Origin: Adiantum capillus-veneris
Taxonomy: Eukaryota > Streptophyta > Polypodiopsida > Polypodiales > Pteridaceae
Assembly: GCA_014529385.2 (NCBI GenBank)
Contig: CM043960.1
Coordinates: 75,973,910-76,035,909 of the forward strand
Length of the DNA: 62,000 bases
Direction: 5' to 3'
Shown: piece by piece, positions 23,405 to 34,698 of the stretch
Layout: the number at the start of each line of letters is the position of its first letter
Position numbering within the stretch: the stretch's first letter is position 1
Notes under the pieces: generated by a model
Database searches by the model: none
The model's input: the letters and a program-made list of their open reading frames with translations, nothing else
What the model was told of the DNA's origin: nothing
Position numbers and translations under genes: made by a program

Positions 23405-23790
23405 AACCATTTCATAAGCACTAAGACTGCTATGCGAATCTAAGGAGCCCATATCAAAATGAAACAAATTGGTGTAGGCACTCATAACAAAACTCTACTC
23501 CCTTTGGCTTGCATGCTTTTGACAAAGTCTAGTTGTGCACGCATAGCACTTCTCTTTCTTGCACCAACTCAGGCTTCTCTAGAGCCACAAACCTAACACC
23601 ATTGGGTACATTGTCCACAACCACCCCTACCAATGTCTGGATGATGAGAGTCAGACTGTCAAATTTTTTCCACAATTTCTCTGCAACTTGTGCATATGGG
23701 CCTTTCTTGGACTCTTGTAACTTAGCCTCTGCATCTTGGAATTTACATCTCAAATTGTCCACTAGGAGCTGTGCACCTTCTCTCGACGTA
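23405..23790 (-). pseudogene. unidentified ORF with coiled-coil-like start (right copy)
   Basis: The 77-codon minus-strand frame 23529-23762 is identical in protein to the left-arm frame at 16543-16776. With 22060-22415 it forms a direct repeat flanking the copia 3' end. Function unknown. Confidence 0.45.
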
Positions 23791-25563
23791 TTTTTGCCTT
23801 GTGCAAACTAACTGTATTGCAATAGCACAATACCATGTTTTGCTTTAGTCGCCTGATGCATTTGTAACATACCTATTCTAAAGCATATGTTCTTCTTCAC
23901 ATTTTGCAATCTCAACATTGGATTTTTTGGACCTTTCTCTTGTTCTACCTCCAATCCCTCAATCTTAAGACCCAGTTTTGACCTAGATATATGTCCTAAA
24001 GAAGACTCATAAAAAATAACCCATCTATTTTTTTAATAAATTTTGTGTACCTTTGATGCATCCATACCAAAAATCATGTCCTCAACTAATAAATCCTTTA
24101 CTTGCCCCTTTTAAATTCCCTGAAAAAACCTCTTGTGGAAAGTGCTTTGGTTACCTCCATACCATAATTGCTTGGAGGTTCCTGGTAAACAAACATGAAC
24201 AATGGGTAGAAACTGGGCCAAAAATCTATCCTCACAGCTCTACATTTGACTTTACTACTCCTTCTTAGAACGTTCTCAAAATACTTTTGCCATTCATTAT
24301 TGTTGAAGTTTGGCTCGCCCAATGCTTGTGCGTCCACACCAAAATAAAAAAGGATGTACACTTCATTTGCTTTCACCTTTGTTATGAAACATTATGATTT
24401 CCTTTCAAATGGCACATACGAAGGATACCAATGCGTCTTTCCCTACAACATACAATAAACATGCTTAGGTCATCACATGCACAAGAAACCATTACATGCA
24501 TTAAAGTTTTAGAAGAATGGGCCATGCATGATGCATATAACAATGCTAAAAACAAAAATATTGGGTGTAATACCTCCTAACAATTTTGAGATTTACATTA
24601 TAAGCATTAGGCACCTGAGATCTGGTGTTTGATTCTAAAATGCATAGATTCAAGTCATGTTGGGCATAAAACCATATGATGTCTGCCCCTACTACATCCT
24701 TTGAAACCCTAAAAGCATGAGAATACCCCCAACAATGTAGAGAGAAAAACATACCAGAGATATGAAAAAATTGCTAGCGTGCACAAGCCATGTTCACAAA
24801 AAATCTCATCACATGCCTGGTACACGAAAACCCATTTGCATTCACAATTTTGAATTCTTCACAAAGAAGTCTACCTCAATGCTTGGAGTGGCATTCGAGC
24901 CTAGTTGCATGCTTGTGGTGGAAGGCTGGCCTAACCGCTTATGGGATGTTGTTAGAGATACAAATGATTGAAATCAGACCATAGGATCTCCTTTATTGAT
25001 GAGTTGTGTTTAGATCATCCACCCATGGAGATAGATATGCAATCATTGCTTAGATATTGAAAATTAGAGAAGTCTAGTGACTCAAAAGCAAACACATTTC
25101 AAACTCTACCTTCATGTATAGGTGAACATGAGGAACAATCATTACTTTTCAAAACCATAAAGATGCATTAAGTCAAAGAATCTTTGGGTTTTGGTAGTTG
25201 GCATTCTATAATGTCCACACCTATTTGATGCATGTGAATGCTAGGTGAACTGCTACAGCTTATACCTAACCTATGGAGTGATCTTTATAAAAGCCTAGAG
25301 AAAATGGAGATCAAGGTCTACGGCAAGAGCACGTAGAGGAGTTTAAACAAGAACAGTCTCTAGTAAAACTATAAAACTTGTTCTAGTGAAGAAGGTGGGA
25401 GACTACTACGAGGGTGAGAAAGCAATACAATTCTAATGGGAGAGTATGCCAAAGTTGAGTCTCTAGCTATAGTAGACAGTGGATTGGTATTGCTATAGCA
25501 AGCTTCTATTTCCAATACGATAGTATCACGCATTGTGCAAAATTTCTATTGAAAATCCTTAAC
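23791..25563 (-). other. unidentified ORF-rich block (right copy)
   Basis: The minus-strand frame 24098-24376 (92 codons, starting MKANEVYILFYFGVDAQALG) is longer here than in the left arm, where small changes break it. Another minus frame is 24546-24752. On the plus strand 24762-24971 reads MLGVAFEPSCMLVVEGWPNR. No family recognised. Confidence 0.4.
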
Positions 25564-25796
25564 TATTACCACATTATGGTATCGATGTGTAGATATGCAT
25601 TAAGGACCATTGGGGCACCTTTTTCCCTCTCTAGGAAATTTTGACTCCTTGGCTTCTATTTATGCCCACTACTTTAGGGCAAGTCTTATCTTTTTATCAT
25701 CACACTCAATAACACTACTTCCTTTGTTTTGCACTCTTGAGCTTTTCTTTCCTCTTTTTCCATCTTTGCATGCATGAAGAAGCCATATATCCAACA
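25564..25796 (+). repeat. copia LTR of the decayed element (right copy)
   Basis: Starts TATTACC (mutated from TGTTACC) and ends CCAACA. It is followed by TTGGTATCGGAGTAGG, a PBS with mismatches to the tRNA-Met consensus. Confidence 0.7.
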
Positions 25797-26026
25797 ATTG
25801 GTATCGGAGTAGGCTTTGGCATCCTAGGCAACATCATCAACATCTATCGAGCTTCCTTAGATTGAGTCAAATTTTTATGAGCTATCACAGGGCCACATAC
25901 TGTTTGGCTAAGATATTTGAGCTTGGTATAATCAAAATTTTGATTCAGAATCATTTTGGCCTTTGTTTCCATTATTGGCAATATTGCTCATGCAATATTA
26001 ATTTAGTCCTTTTGTGCAAGTTTTTG

Positions 26027-26027
<1 letters not shown>

Positions 26028-26061
<34 letters not shown>

Positions 26062-26094
26062 ACCCCCCCCACACACACACACACACACACACAC
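26028..26094. repeat. poly-C followed by (CA)n (right copy)
   Basis: Mirror of the left TG/poly-G tract, with a different length and fewer interruptions. Confidence 0.9.
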
Positions 26095-26437
26095 AAAAGC
26101 ATGCTTTAGTCTATTGTGTGTTTTTATAGTTTTTCCTAAATACATTAAGCTTTTGCATCACGTGTAGTCACCAGTCATGGTTGACAACAATGACATTTTT
26201 TGATGCTATCCTTTGTGGAAAAACTAGATTGGGACAACTACTCACTTTGGGCATACATGATGCAATATCTTCTTGTTGCAAAGAGGGTTGAAGACATTTT
26301 GTGGATTTATGATGTAGAACAAAAATTCTATCATGTGTCAACAATGCCTCATCATGTTAAGGGGATTGGAAATATTGTGCTTACTACTACACATGATAGT
26401 TCTTTCACACTCTTGAATGCTTTGTATATGTACTTGA

Positions 26438-28205
26438 TGTTGGAAATAGGGTTGTCGGGAAACACACATTTCTTGGAGAAGATGAAGAAGCTCAAGGCAC
26501 ACAACAGAGAGTATATTACTTAGTACACAAATGAAAGATAAGTTAGCCCGGTGTATATATAATGCACGGGGGGGGGGGGGGGGGGGGGGGGGGGGAAACA
26601 CCTCCTAGTGAGGCAAAAAAAAAGCCACGGCGGTCTAAGTGTGGTCACACACATCACTACCACATATGTATGGTAACAAAGCCCCCCTGGGAGTGATGTT
26701 GTGAATGAGAGCTGACACATATTGTATAGGGGAGTGCCATGCCCTAAGGACATGATCAACACAAAGGGGAGTAAGCCCAAAGCTTTGCAGGAAGCTTCAA
26801 ACTTCTCACAAGAACCACCTTTTCTTTAAGAAGCAATAAAAGATTGTTCAATTGCACACTATTTAGCCCTGTTCTTTCTTGAAAGTGACTCTTGCAACAA
26901 AAACATGTATAATGCATCAAAATTGACAACATCGGGATTTCCTTGGGTCATAAGTCTCCCAAGTACTAGCAAAAGTCTGATAAAAATTTGGTAATGCATT
27001 GAGAACAGTCTGCACAAGTGAACTGTCAGAAATAATTTTGCTTGCAGCAAAAATGAGTTGCTCGTTAATATCCTTGATACCAGTAGGAAAATTGTCCATG
27101 TCATCTTCCTCATGAATGATCTTCGACTCCAACTCTTTACTTAGCAATGCAATTTTAGCATCATTGCAACTTGCATAAACACCAACCAGAATATCCCAAG
27201 CTTGTTTTTCTGATTTAGCTGAACGAATGTGAGGAGTAATAGTGTGCTTCATAGATAACACAATCAATGAATGAGCTTGCGCAACAAGACTGCTTAGTCA
27301 ATGAATGTGATTTAGCTGAACGAATGTGAGGAGTAATAGTGCGCTTCACAGATAATGCAATCAATGAATGAGCTTGTGCAACAAGACTGCTCAATCATAG
27401 ACAACTCTAACAGCAATAGTCCTGCCACCAAAACCTGCAACATCCTCAATAGAGCCTACATCCACAGAAGGTGGATGTTCATCAATGCCCTGCACAACAT
27501 TCCAAAAGCCCTTTGACACAAGAACATATTGCATCATGTAAGCCCACTTTGGGTAGTTTTCCCTATCCAATTTATCCTCATCAACAAACATCGTGAACAC
27601 ATTTGTGTTGTTGTCAACCATGGCAAGTGCCTGTACCTGATGTGAAAACTACTTGAAAAGAGGATAAACAAAGTGGGACTAACACATGCTATATAGCACA
27701 ACTAAAAGAAGATTGTAAGGGACTTATTATGCAAAAAGTTGCACTCACAAAAAATTTGCACACAAGGACAAAATTGCTTACGCAGTACTTCTAGTAGTGG
27801 AAACGAAGGCCGAAATGAGGTTGAATAAAATTTTTGAGCAAACCAAGCTCTACAAGTTATCTTGAAAGATTTTTTGACCTGCTAACGCTCACCAAAGCTC
27901 ACCCAAATTGGAGAAAGTGAGCAGGTAGGTGCTGGCAATACCGACAACTATGCCAGGGAGGATGCAACCTGCTCTGATATCAATTGTTAGAAATAGGGTT
28001 GCAGGGCACAGAGCTTGGAGAAGATGAAGAAGCTCAAGGCACACAACAGAGAGTATATTTCTTAGTGCACAAATGAAAGATAAGTTAGCCCTAGAATGAT
28101 GGGCGTATATACAATGCACATGGAAAAAAACCTCATAGTGAGGAAAAAAATGCCTCGGCGGTCTGATATGTGTTCACACACATCACTACCACATATATGG
28201 CAACA
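26438..28205 (-). mobile_element. gag-only copia-type LTR element (right copy)
   Basis: Mirror of 12089-13862. LTRs at 26438-26678 and 27985-28205, and the same PBS-like and purine-tract positions. The flanking duplication reads CTTGA on this strand (26433-26437 and 28206-28210). Minus-strand Gag frames are 27391-27621 and 26917-27267, identical in protein to the left arm. The 97-bp internal duplication is also shared. Confidence 0.88.
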
Positions 28206-29030
28206 CTTGAGATCAATAAGAACCTTTGGCATGTATCTCCACTTGCAAAAACTGACCTTGTAGTCAAGTTTGTGGTTGGTCCATATATATTGTGTATGAT
28301 CTTAGTTTTGGTGATATTATTGTGCTATTTGGTAGTTTGTTTCATGGGTTTTATAAGCTTGGTGCTTATAAAAAATGTGTGAAATATTTAACATGCATAG
28401 TTTCCAATTCAAAGATCATTTAAGTTGCAAAACTTTGGCATGCATGTTTTGGTCATTTGACTATTGCTAGGTTGCAGTATTCACAAAAATATGATATAGC
28501 TACTTTGTTGCCTCCTCTTGAAGCAAAATGCATGTGAAAACTAGTTTTTGGGAAAAATGTAGCGTTCTAAGTTTTCTAAGGATGGTTTTTTGTAAACCAC
28601 TCAAAATTTTCAGCTTGTGTTGTCCATAGCCACATTTGTGGCACGATGCATACTCCATCTTTTAGGAATCATTTGACCTTTGTGAATTTAATCGATGATT
28701 ACTCTAGGTATGCATGGGTTTATCTGCTTAAGAAAAATTTTGGCGTGCTTATGTACTTCAAGAAATTTTTTCTTATAACTAAAAATATACATTGTTGTAG
28801 TGTGGGAACCCTCTATTCTAATGGCAAAGAGAGGATACCTCTAAAGAATTCAATATATTTCTCACAAATTGTGGGGTAAACACGAATGTACAATGCCATA
28901 CACGACTTTGCCACAAGTATTTCGGATTGAGGTTGTCATATATGCTACATATGTACAAAATAGGTGCCCTTTACATACAAATGCTTCACACCCTTGACAG
29001 AATTGCAGTGCTATTTCACCTTTAACTCTA

Positions 29031-30773
29031 TTAGAGTTTTGACCACGTCTTCTAGGTTTGATTAGTCAAACATTTAAGGTAGATTTATGTGTATGTAATG
29101 GGTAGCTTTTGTCTTAATATTGGTCTCTATATCGATAAGCTTGCAGATTAGTGCCACATGGCAAGCTAGTGATAATAAACTTTTCCTTATTATTTTTATT
29201 AGGCCCTTGTGAGAGGGTGTTGACATTTGTGTACCTCGATCTCTCTTTACAGAGGGGCATTAAGTATTGTGTCAAACACAATCGTTCTCGTCCTCTTTCA
29301 CTTTGTTTTTTGGCTTACTAAAAGAAGCCTTAGAGAAGAGTTAGGTTAGGCATACTTTCAATGTTTTCAATGATAGTGACGATTAAGACTTACCTTAAAT
29401 GTTATTTTAGTTTTAAAATAGTAAATGGATCTTTTTATTTCACCTGTAATTCCACATCATGACATGTCTTGACTTTTCTTGCATTCTATTGTTTTAGAAT
29501 GTCAAAGTGAAGCTTCACCTTGCATAATTCTAGTAAATTCTATAGATACACACACACACACATATATATTCGTGAGTTCTTTTTATTTCACATTTCATTT
29601 CACACTCACAGCCTCACATGGCTTGACTTTTCTTGCATTCTATAAATTAATTCTAGTCAATATGCAAGAAAGTCTCTTTTATTAAGAGGCCGTCGCCCAA
29701 GTTTTCTCCTCACAAAGAAGCGAACCGGAAATACTATCATAAATTTTAAATTTGTAAGATTTTTGAACTATTTTCTAACATATTTCATCATTTTTCTTCC
29801 CTTTACCCTGGTTTGCTCAAGTCTAAGCTAAGGCAATTCTTTCTCCAACACTGATTCCAGTTAAACTCAACCTAATGATTTTATCACTTTCTTATTTTTT
29901 TAGAAAGCCACTGTGACTCTTTCACTTATTTCTTTTCAATTTCTTACAATGCTTCCAAGCGTTTTTTTATCATTATTTTTTATGCTTTTAGAATGTAGTT
30001 ATCTAAATAGTTCATCGTTACACCTTTTTCAAAAAAATATAATATTTTATTATGATATCACATGTTTTGATATGCTAGTGTCACTATCTATTTTTCTCTC
30101 TCACAAAGAAGCCTCTTATTATGAAATTTTTCTCAATAGCCTTATGTAGGCCATAGTGAATTTTCGCCTTATTTCAATATGCCAAAAAAGTGAATGCTTT
30201 TTCAAGACTTTTAAGCTCTTTTGAGGGACACATGTCTCACAATTAGAATTAACCGACCTTCACCAATATGATATTAAGGCCAACTAGCAGGCCAAAAAGA
30301 CTACCTTTTGAAAGCCTTGTAGTATAATAGTGCTACTTTTTTAGTGTAGACTCTAATACTACTTGATGGTTTGGATCTACTTGCAAAGCTCTAAAGCTAT
30401 CCAATATGGAATCACTTTTATTACTAATGATGATGGTTGCAAGCAAATTTTGGCCTCTATTGATAAAAATTTCTTTATGGATGCTTCCCTCACCCAATCA
30501 CTATTTTTTAATGATTGAATCAAGGTGTTGATTGCACTAGATAACATGCTAGATGATGGAAATCTTGCTATCAAGGATTTATTAGCATTGATTCTTATAA
30601 TTGGAAAAACTCACTCTAAAGAGCTTTCTACCTTTGCCTCTATTTGGTATGAATTTGCCAATTAAGAAAAGATCCATGTTGAGCTGGATGTTTGTTTTCT
30701 CGCCAAATGTACCAATTATATCCACTACTTTAGGCATCTTTAGTAGAAACCATATTGCCCTTGAGACAATTAA
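29031..30773. other. AT-rich stretch without assignable gene (right copy)
   Basis: Mirror of 9522-11267. The plus-strand reading near 30390-30640 is fairly open (YGITFITNDDGCKQILASID, then LDDGNLAIKDLLALILIIGK) and could be an old coding exon or element ORF. No domain can be named. Confidence 0.4.
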
Positions 30774-31135
30774 TGTTCAAAATACAACTACAAGAATGCA
30801 CCCGACCATGGAAAAAGAATGAAGAAGGTTAAGAGCACACAATAGAGATCGTAGTATTACTAAGTAAGTTACTACAAAGATAAGACTTGTTGCCCTAGAG
30901 TGATGAGCATATATAGGCAAAAAAAACATCCTAGCAATGGAAAAAGTGACCCCGATGTCCTAATTCATATATATCACTACCAAAATATGGTGAATGTGAG
31001 CTGGACTCATCCATAGGGAAGTGATTGACCCCCTATGATTACTCCACAAAGGAAAGTAAGCCCAAATATTTGCACACAAAAAAAAGCGTCAAACTTCTCA
31101 CAAGGCAAGACCTTGTTAAAAGATTAGCAGTGTTG
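30774..31135 (-). mobile_element. copia 3' end with LTR (right copy)
   Basis: Mirror of 9165-9521. The LTR occupies about 30774-30993. The adjoining 31000-31135 resembles the pre-LTR segment of the gag-only element. Confidence 0.6.
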
Positions 31136-31159
31136 TACTATGTGGGCACATAGGCCAAG

Positions 31160-32329
31160 CTAACCTTTCCTAAATATTTTCTAAATGACATAATGAAAAT
31201 ACACCTTGATAAGCTTTGTGTCGAGCATTGAGCCAATGGCTGGGCAACTTGAGTTGATAGGCCGTGTCATTGATTGGCCTAAGATTTTGGAAGGGACCAT
31301 ATTACCTTTTTGCTAACTTAGCATAGTACTTTGGTGTCCCGTAGGATTCTTGCCCGTGGTGTGCCTTAATCAAGCCTTGGGAAATTTGAATAAGACCCAA
31401 TCATTTTCTTTAAAGGCTTGGGCTCTTCTCTGCTTGTCAGCAGCAACCTTTTGCCTTTGCTGTGAGATAGAGATATAATCCTTAATCTTTTGGAAAGATT
31501 CTTGTAGGTCTCTGCTATACTCATTTGCAGAAGCGAAGATCTTCCCGTGTACCTTAAGTAGCAGGGGACTTTTTGATCTTCCCTCAGCTACCTCGAAAGG
31601 TGCTTTTCCCGTGGAAGTATGTACAGTGTTATTGTAGGCATACTCCACTAATGGTAAGTACTTCTCCCATTGGGATCTTTGATCTACTTCCGTTACATAG
31701 GATTTAAGTAGATCAAGAATTATTAGGTTAGCTATTTCACTTTGGCCATCCGTTTGTGGGTGATAGGCCGAAGAGAAGTTTAGCCTTGTCCCTAAATCCT
31801 CAAAGAGATCCTTCCAGAAATTACTGGTCATTCTAGGATCTCTATCCGACACTATGGACATTGGCAAGCCACGGTACTTGAAGATTTGTGAAATGAAGAG
31901 GGTTGCCATTTAATGGGCTTTGATAGTCTTTTTGACAGGTATAAAATGAGCTTGTTTACTGAACCTGTCTACTATCGTCCATATTCCCGTATTACCATGG
32001 ATAGACTTAGGCAATCTAAAGATAAGATCCATGCATATGCTCTCCCATGGTGAATTAGGGATTGGCAAAGGTTGAAGAAATCCAGGTTGCTTCCCTCTAT
32101 CAAACTTGGTCTTTTGGCATACCACACATTTAGAAACATACTCTTGTATGTTTGCTTTTATGGTAGGCCAATAGAAATATGTTTCAGTCCCCTTTAGGGT
32201 AGACTAAATCCCTCTATGCCCCGCATAAGGAGGAGCGTGAGATTCATACATTACTTTCTCACGAAGTGAGCTAGTAATGCATAGTCTATTGCCATAGAGA
32301 AGATGACCATCTTGTAAAGTAAATGGTTC
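31160..32329 (-). pseudogene. outer gypsy integrase (right copy)
   Basis: Read on the minus strand: the zinc-binding end (CVVCQKTKFDRGKQPGFLQP, in frame 31910-32125), the first catalytic Asp in ICMDLIFRLP, the second in VSDRDPRMTSNFW, and the Glu in TDGQSEIAN (frame 31370-31909). The C-terminal part (about 31160-31370) reads YYGPFQILRPINDTAYQLKL in broken frames. Integrase joins the cDNA ends to host DNA. A stop between the two main frames and another in the zinc-binding segment occur in both arms, so the gene was already dead before duplication. The C-terminus shows no chromodomain that I can see. Confidence 0.88.
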
Positions 32330-33043
32330 CTATTTCTTCCCTAGTGCAAGGGCTAAAATCACATCTCTAAAATCGGGATCAATGGCATACTCATCTATCA
32401 TAGAAGATAGATCATTGTGAGTTGCTATGGAAACCGCATTCACTCTCAGTCGTCTTGAGAGTGCATCGGCTACTTGATTATGCTTGCCAGCAATGTGAGC
32501 AATATGAAAATGAAATTGCGAAAGAAATTTTGCCCACCTCATTTGTTTGTCGGGGAGCTTGGTCTGCGTCATGAAGTACTTAAGACTTTGGTGATCCGTT
32601 CGTAGAATGAAAGGAGTCCCCAATAAATAGTGCTTCCATGAGTCTAAGGCATGTAGAAGTGCAAGGAGTTCCTTTTCATATATTCCTAGAGCTTGCTCAA
32701 TTGGGTTGTGCCTTTGACTTTCATAGCCTATGGCATGCCCTTCTTGAAGCAAAACAGCTCCAAGGCAATCACCACAAGCATCACATTGGACCTCGAATGG
32801 CTTTGAGAGATCCGGTAGTGTAAACACAGGTTGAGAGATAAGCTTTTCAAAATCATTGTTCTCCTTGGCAGACCATGTATACCTAACTTTTTTCTTTGTT
32901 AGGTCATGTAATGGTCCTGCAATTTGTGAGAACTTTTCTATGAAGCGTCTATAGTATGCACACATACCTATAAAGCTTCTTAGTTCATGAAGATTATTTG
33001 GTTTAGGCCATCCTTTTATTACTTCTAACTTTGATGGATCCAT
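32330..33043 (-). pseudogene. outer gypsy RT thumb and RNase H (right copy)
   Basis: A 237-codon open frame. It begins with the RT connection (HELRSFIGMCAYYRRFIEKF) and continues with the RNase H domain: CDACGDCLGAVLLQ (first Asp), YEKELLALLHAL (Glu), RTDHQSLKYFM (Asp) and the ADALSRR end typical of gypsy. The left arm copy of the same stretch is broken by at least three single-base indels. The frame is intact, but its neighbours carry stops, so no full polyprotein can be made. Confidence 0.9.
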
Positions 33044-33711
33044 TTGGATGCCATCTTGAGAGATAATGTGACCTAAATACTAAATCTCTTGTAAGAAAAA
33101 TTCACTTTTCTTTCGATTAACATAAAGTTTATTCTCACTTAAAACTTGAAATATTACTTGGAGGTGTTGATTGTGTTGGTCTAATGAATTAGAGTAGATG
33201 ATGATATCATCAAAGAACACTCCAGTAAAGGTTGGATGAGGCCTGATTAGCTTCTCCATCAAGCGGTTGAATGTGGCTGGTGCATTGGTCAAGCCAAAAG
33301 GCATGACAATATATTCATAAAGACCAAACGTAGTGCAAAATGCGGTCTTTACAATGTCTTGATCAACTATCCTTATTTGATGATAGCCACTTTTTAGGTC
33401 AATCCTACTAAAGTAGGTGGACCCTTGTAGCTTATCAAATAGGTCTTCTACCCATGGAAGGGAAACCTATTCTTGATAGTGATCCTATTTAGTGCTCTAT
33501 AGTCGACACACATACGATATGTGCCGTCTTTCTTTTGCACTAAAAGCACAGGAGAACAAAATGGAGATGAGCTAGGCCTAACCATGCCCTTCTCAACTAA
33601 CTCATGCACTTGCCGCATAATCTCCTCTTGTTGAGCTTGAGAAACCCTATAAGGAGGTTTGTTAGGTGGTCAACTTCCTGGAAGAAGTTCAATTGCATGG
33701 TCATCATTGCG
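33044..33711 (-). pseudogene. outer gypsy reverse transcriptase (right copy)
   Basis: Segments in order: [16 protein letters not shown], then [52 protein letters not shown] and the catalytic box VFFDDIIIYS (frame 33080-33304). Lesions shared by both arms: two TGA codons just before the domain, a one-base loss after NRFP, and a TAG between LQEI and YLGH. A single functional RT cannot be produced. Confidence 0.9.
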
Positions 33712-34698
33712 TCATTTAGGAGGTAGCTTACAAGGGATGTCGTCAATAAAGACATCTTGAAACCCCTTGAGAAAATTGGATAACTCTAATTCCTTTTGAT
33801 TGTGTATATTTTCTTTTGCTAAAACATTAGGTTCATTTTGAGAGTCTTTAACAAAAATCATGTATACGGAAATAGAGCTCTTTATTGACTTATTAAAAGC
33901 TTGCATATGTACAATGAGTATGGTGTTACCCATTTCCTTAGCATCTATGTACATATCTTTTTCCCTGAACCTAAAGGAGATTCTCCTTTCAGGGAATTTA
34001 ACATTGGCAACCATGCGATCGAACCATGGTGCCCCTAGGATTACATCCTCATGCTTGAGAGGAGAGATAAAGAAGTCCTCTTTGTCCACATAGCTTTGGA
34101 CATGGAGCCTCAATTTCCCGATTAAGGGAGTGACTGAAGCTTCTTTCCCCTTGAAAGCACCGTCTGCGGGTAGGACATCTCCCATCTTGTAAGCTTGTAT
34201 GCCTAGCTTGGTGGCCAACTCTATGGATATGAAATTGTGAGTAGAACCAGGGTAAAAGAGAATAAAAGCATCATGTTCTCTTACCTTTCCCCAAGCATGG
34301 CATGGAGGAGATCCTTTGTGGTGAGTTTCCTCCTCTTGGATTTCAACCAAGGTAGCTCTAGGAGGCTCATGGTGGGTGTTCTTTTGGGGACAAGCACGGT
34401 ACACATGCCCTTGCTTGCCGCACTTGAAACAGCGGTTATCCTTGCAAAAATGCTCAAGCTCTTCAGGAGAGAGTTTATTTTTGCCTTTGTAAACTCCCTT
34501 CTCTTTAGCTTTGTTGGAGTTGCCCTTAGGAGACTTTTGGACATTGTCCTTCCCCTTAGGCTCATTGGAAACCTTGTTTTTCGTGGGCTTAGAATTTCTT
34601 TTAGCCCCCATTTGGAAATTGATTCGAGAAGCCACGATAGTATGGTGTATAATGGCCGATATGGTGTGTGGCCTTTGGGAGTTGACATACTCCGCCAT
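33712..34698 (-). pseudogene. outer gypsy Gag C-terminus, zinc knuckle and protease (right copy)
   Basis: The longest frame of the element (328 codons). It opens with a Lys-rich linker, then the CCHC knuckle CFKCGKQGHVYRAC at residues 90-103, a protease domain around residues 145-245, and a linker to RT. The retropepsin catalytic motif is altered. Where gypsy proteases have Asp before PGSTHNFIS, this one has Tyr (residue 150, FILFYPGSTHNF), and both arms share the change. Retropepsins need that Asp, so the product would be inactive. In the left arm the same region is split by several indels. Confidence 0.88.

Larger units (their letters stand above)
25797..29030 (+). pseudogene. decayed copia element, split by an insertion (right copy)
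   Basis: Gag start at 26200-26300 (LDWDNYSLWAYMMQYLL), then a protease-end-like stretch (VKGIGNIVLTTTHDSSFTLL, about 26355-26415). The gag-only element interrupts at 26438-28205, then KNLWHVSPLAKTDLVVKF follows (about 28219-28275). The integrase start is at 28646-28879 (FVNLIDDYSRYAWVYLLKKN). The right copy keeps a copia-like continuation after KKNF; the left copy has one extra A there and one extra C later. Nothing recognisable follows 29030, so RT and RNase H are lost. Confidence 0.78.

Noticed and set aside
33080-33711. Shared premature stops as a signature of C-to-T methylation decay
   Set aside because: Every stop codon can be derived from CAA, CAG or CGA by one C-to-T change, so the observation carries no information without an ancestral sequence.
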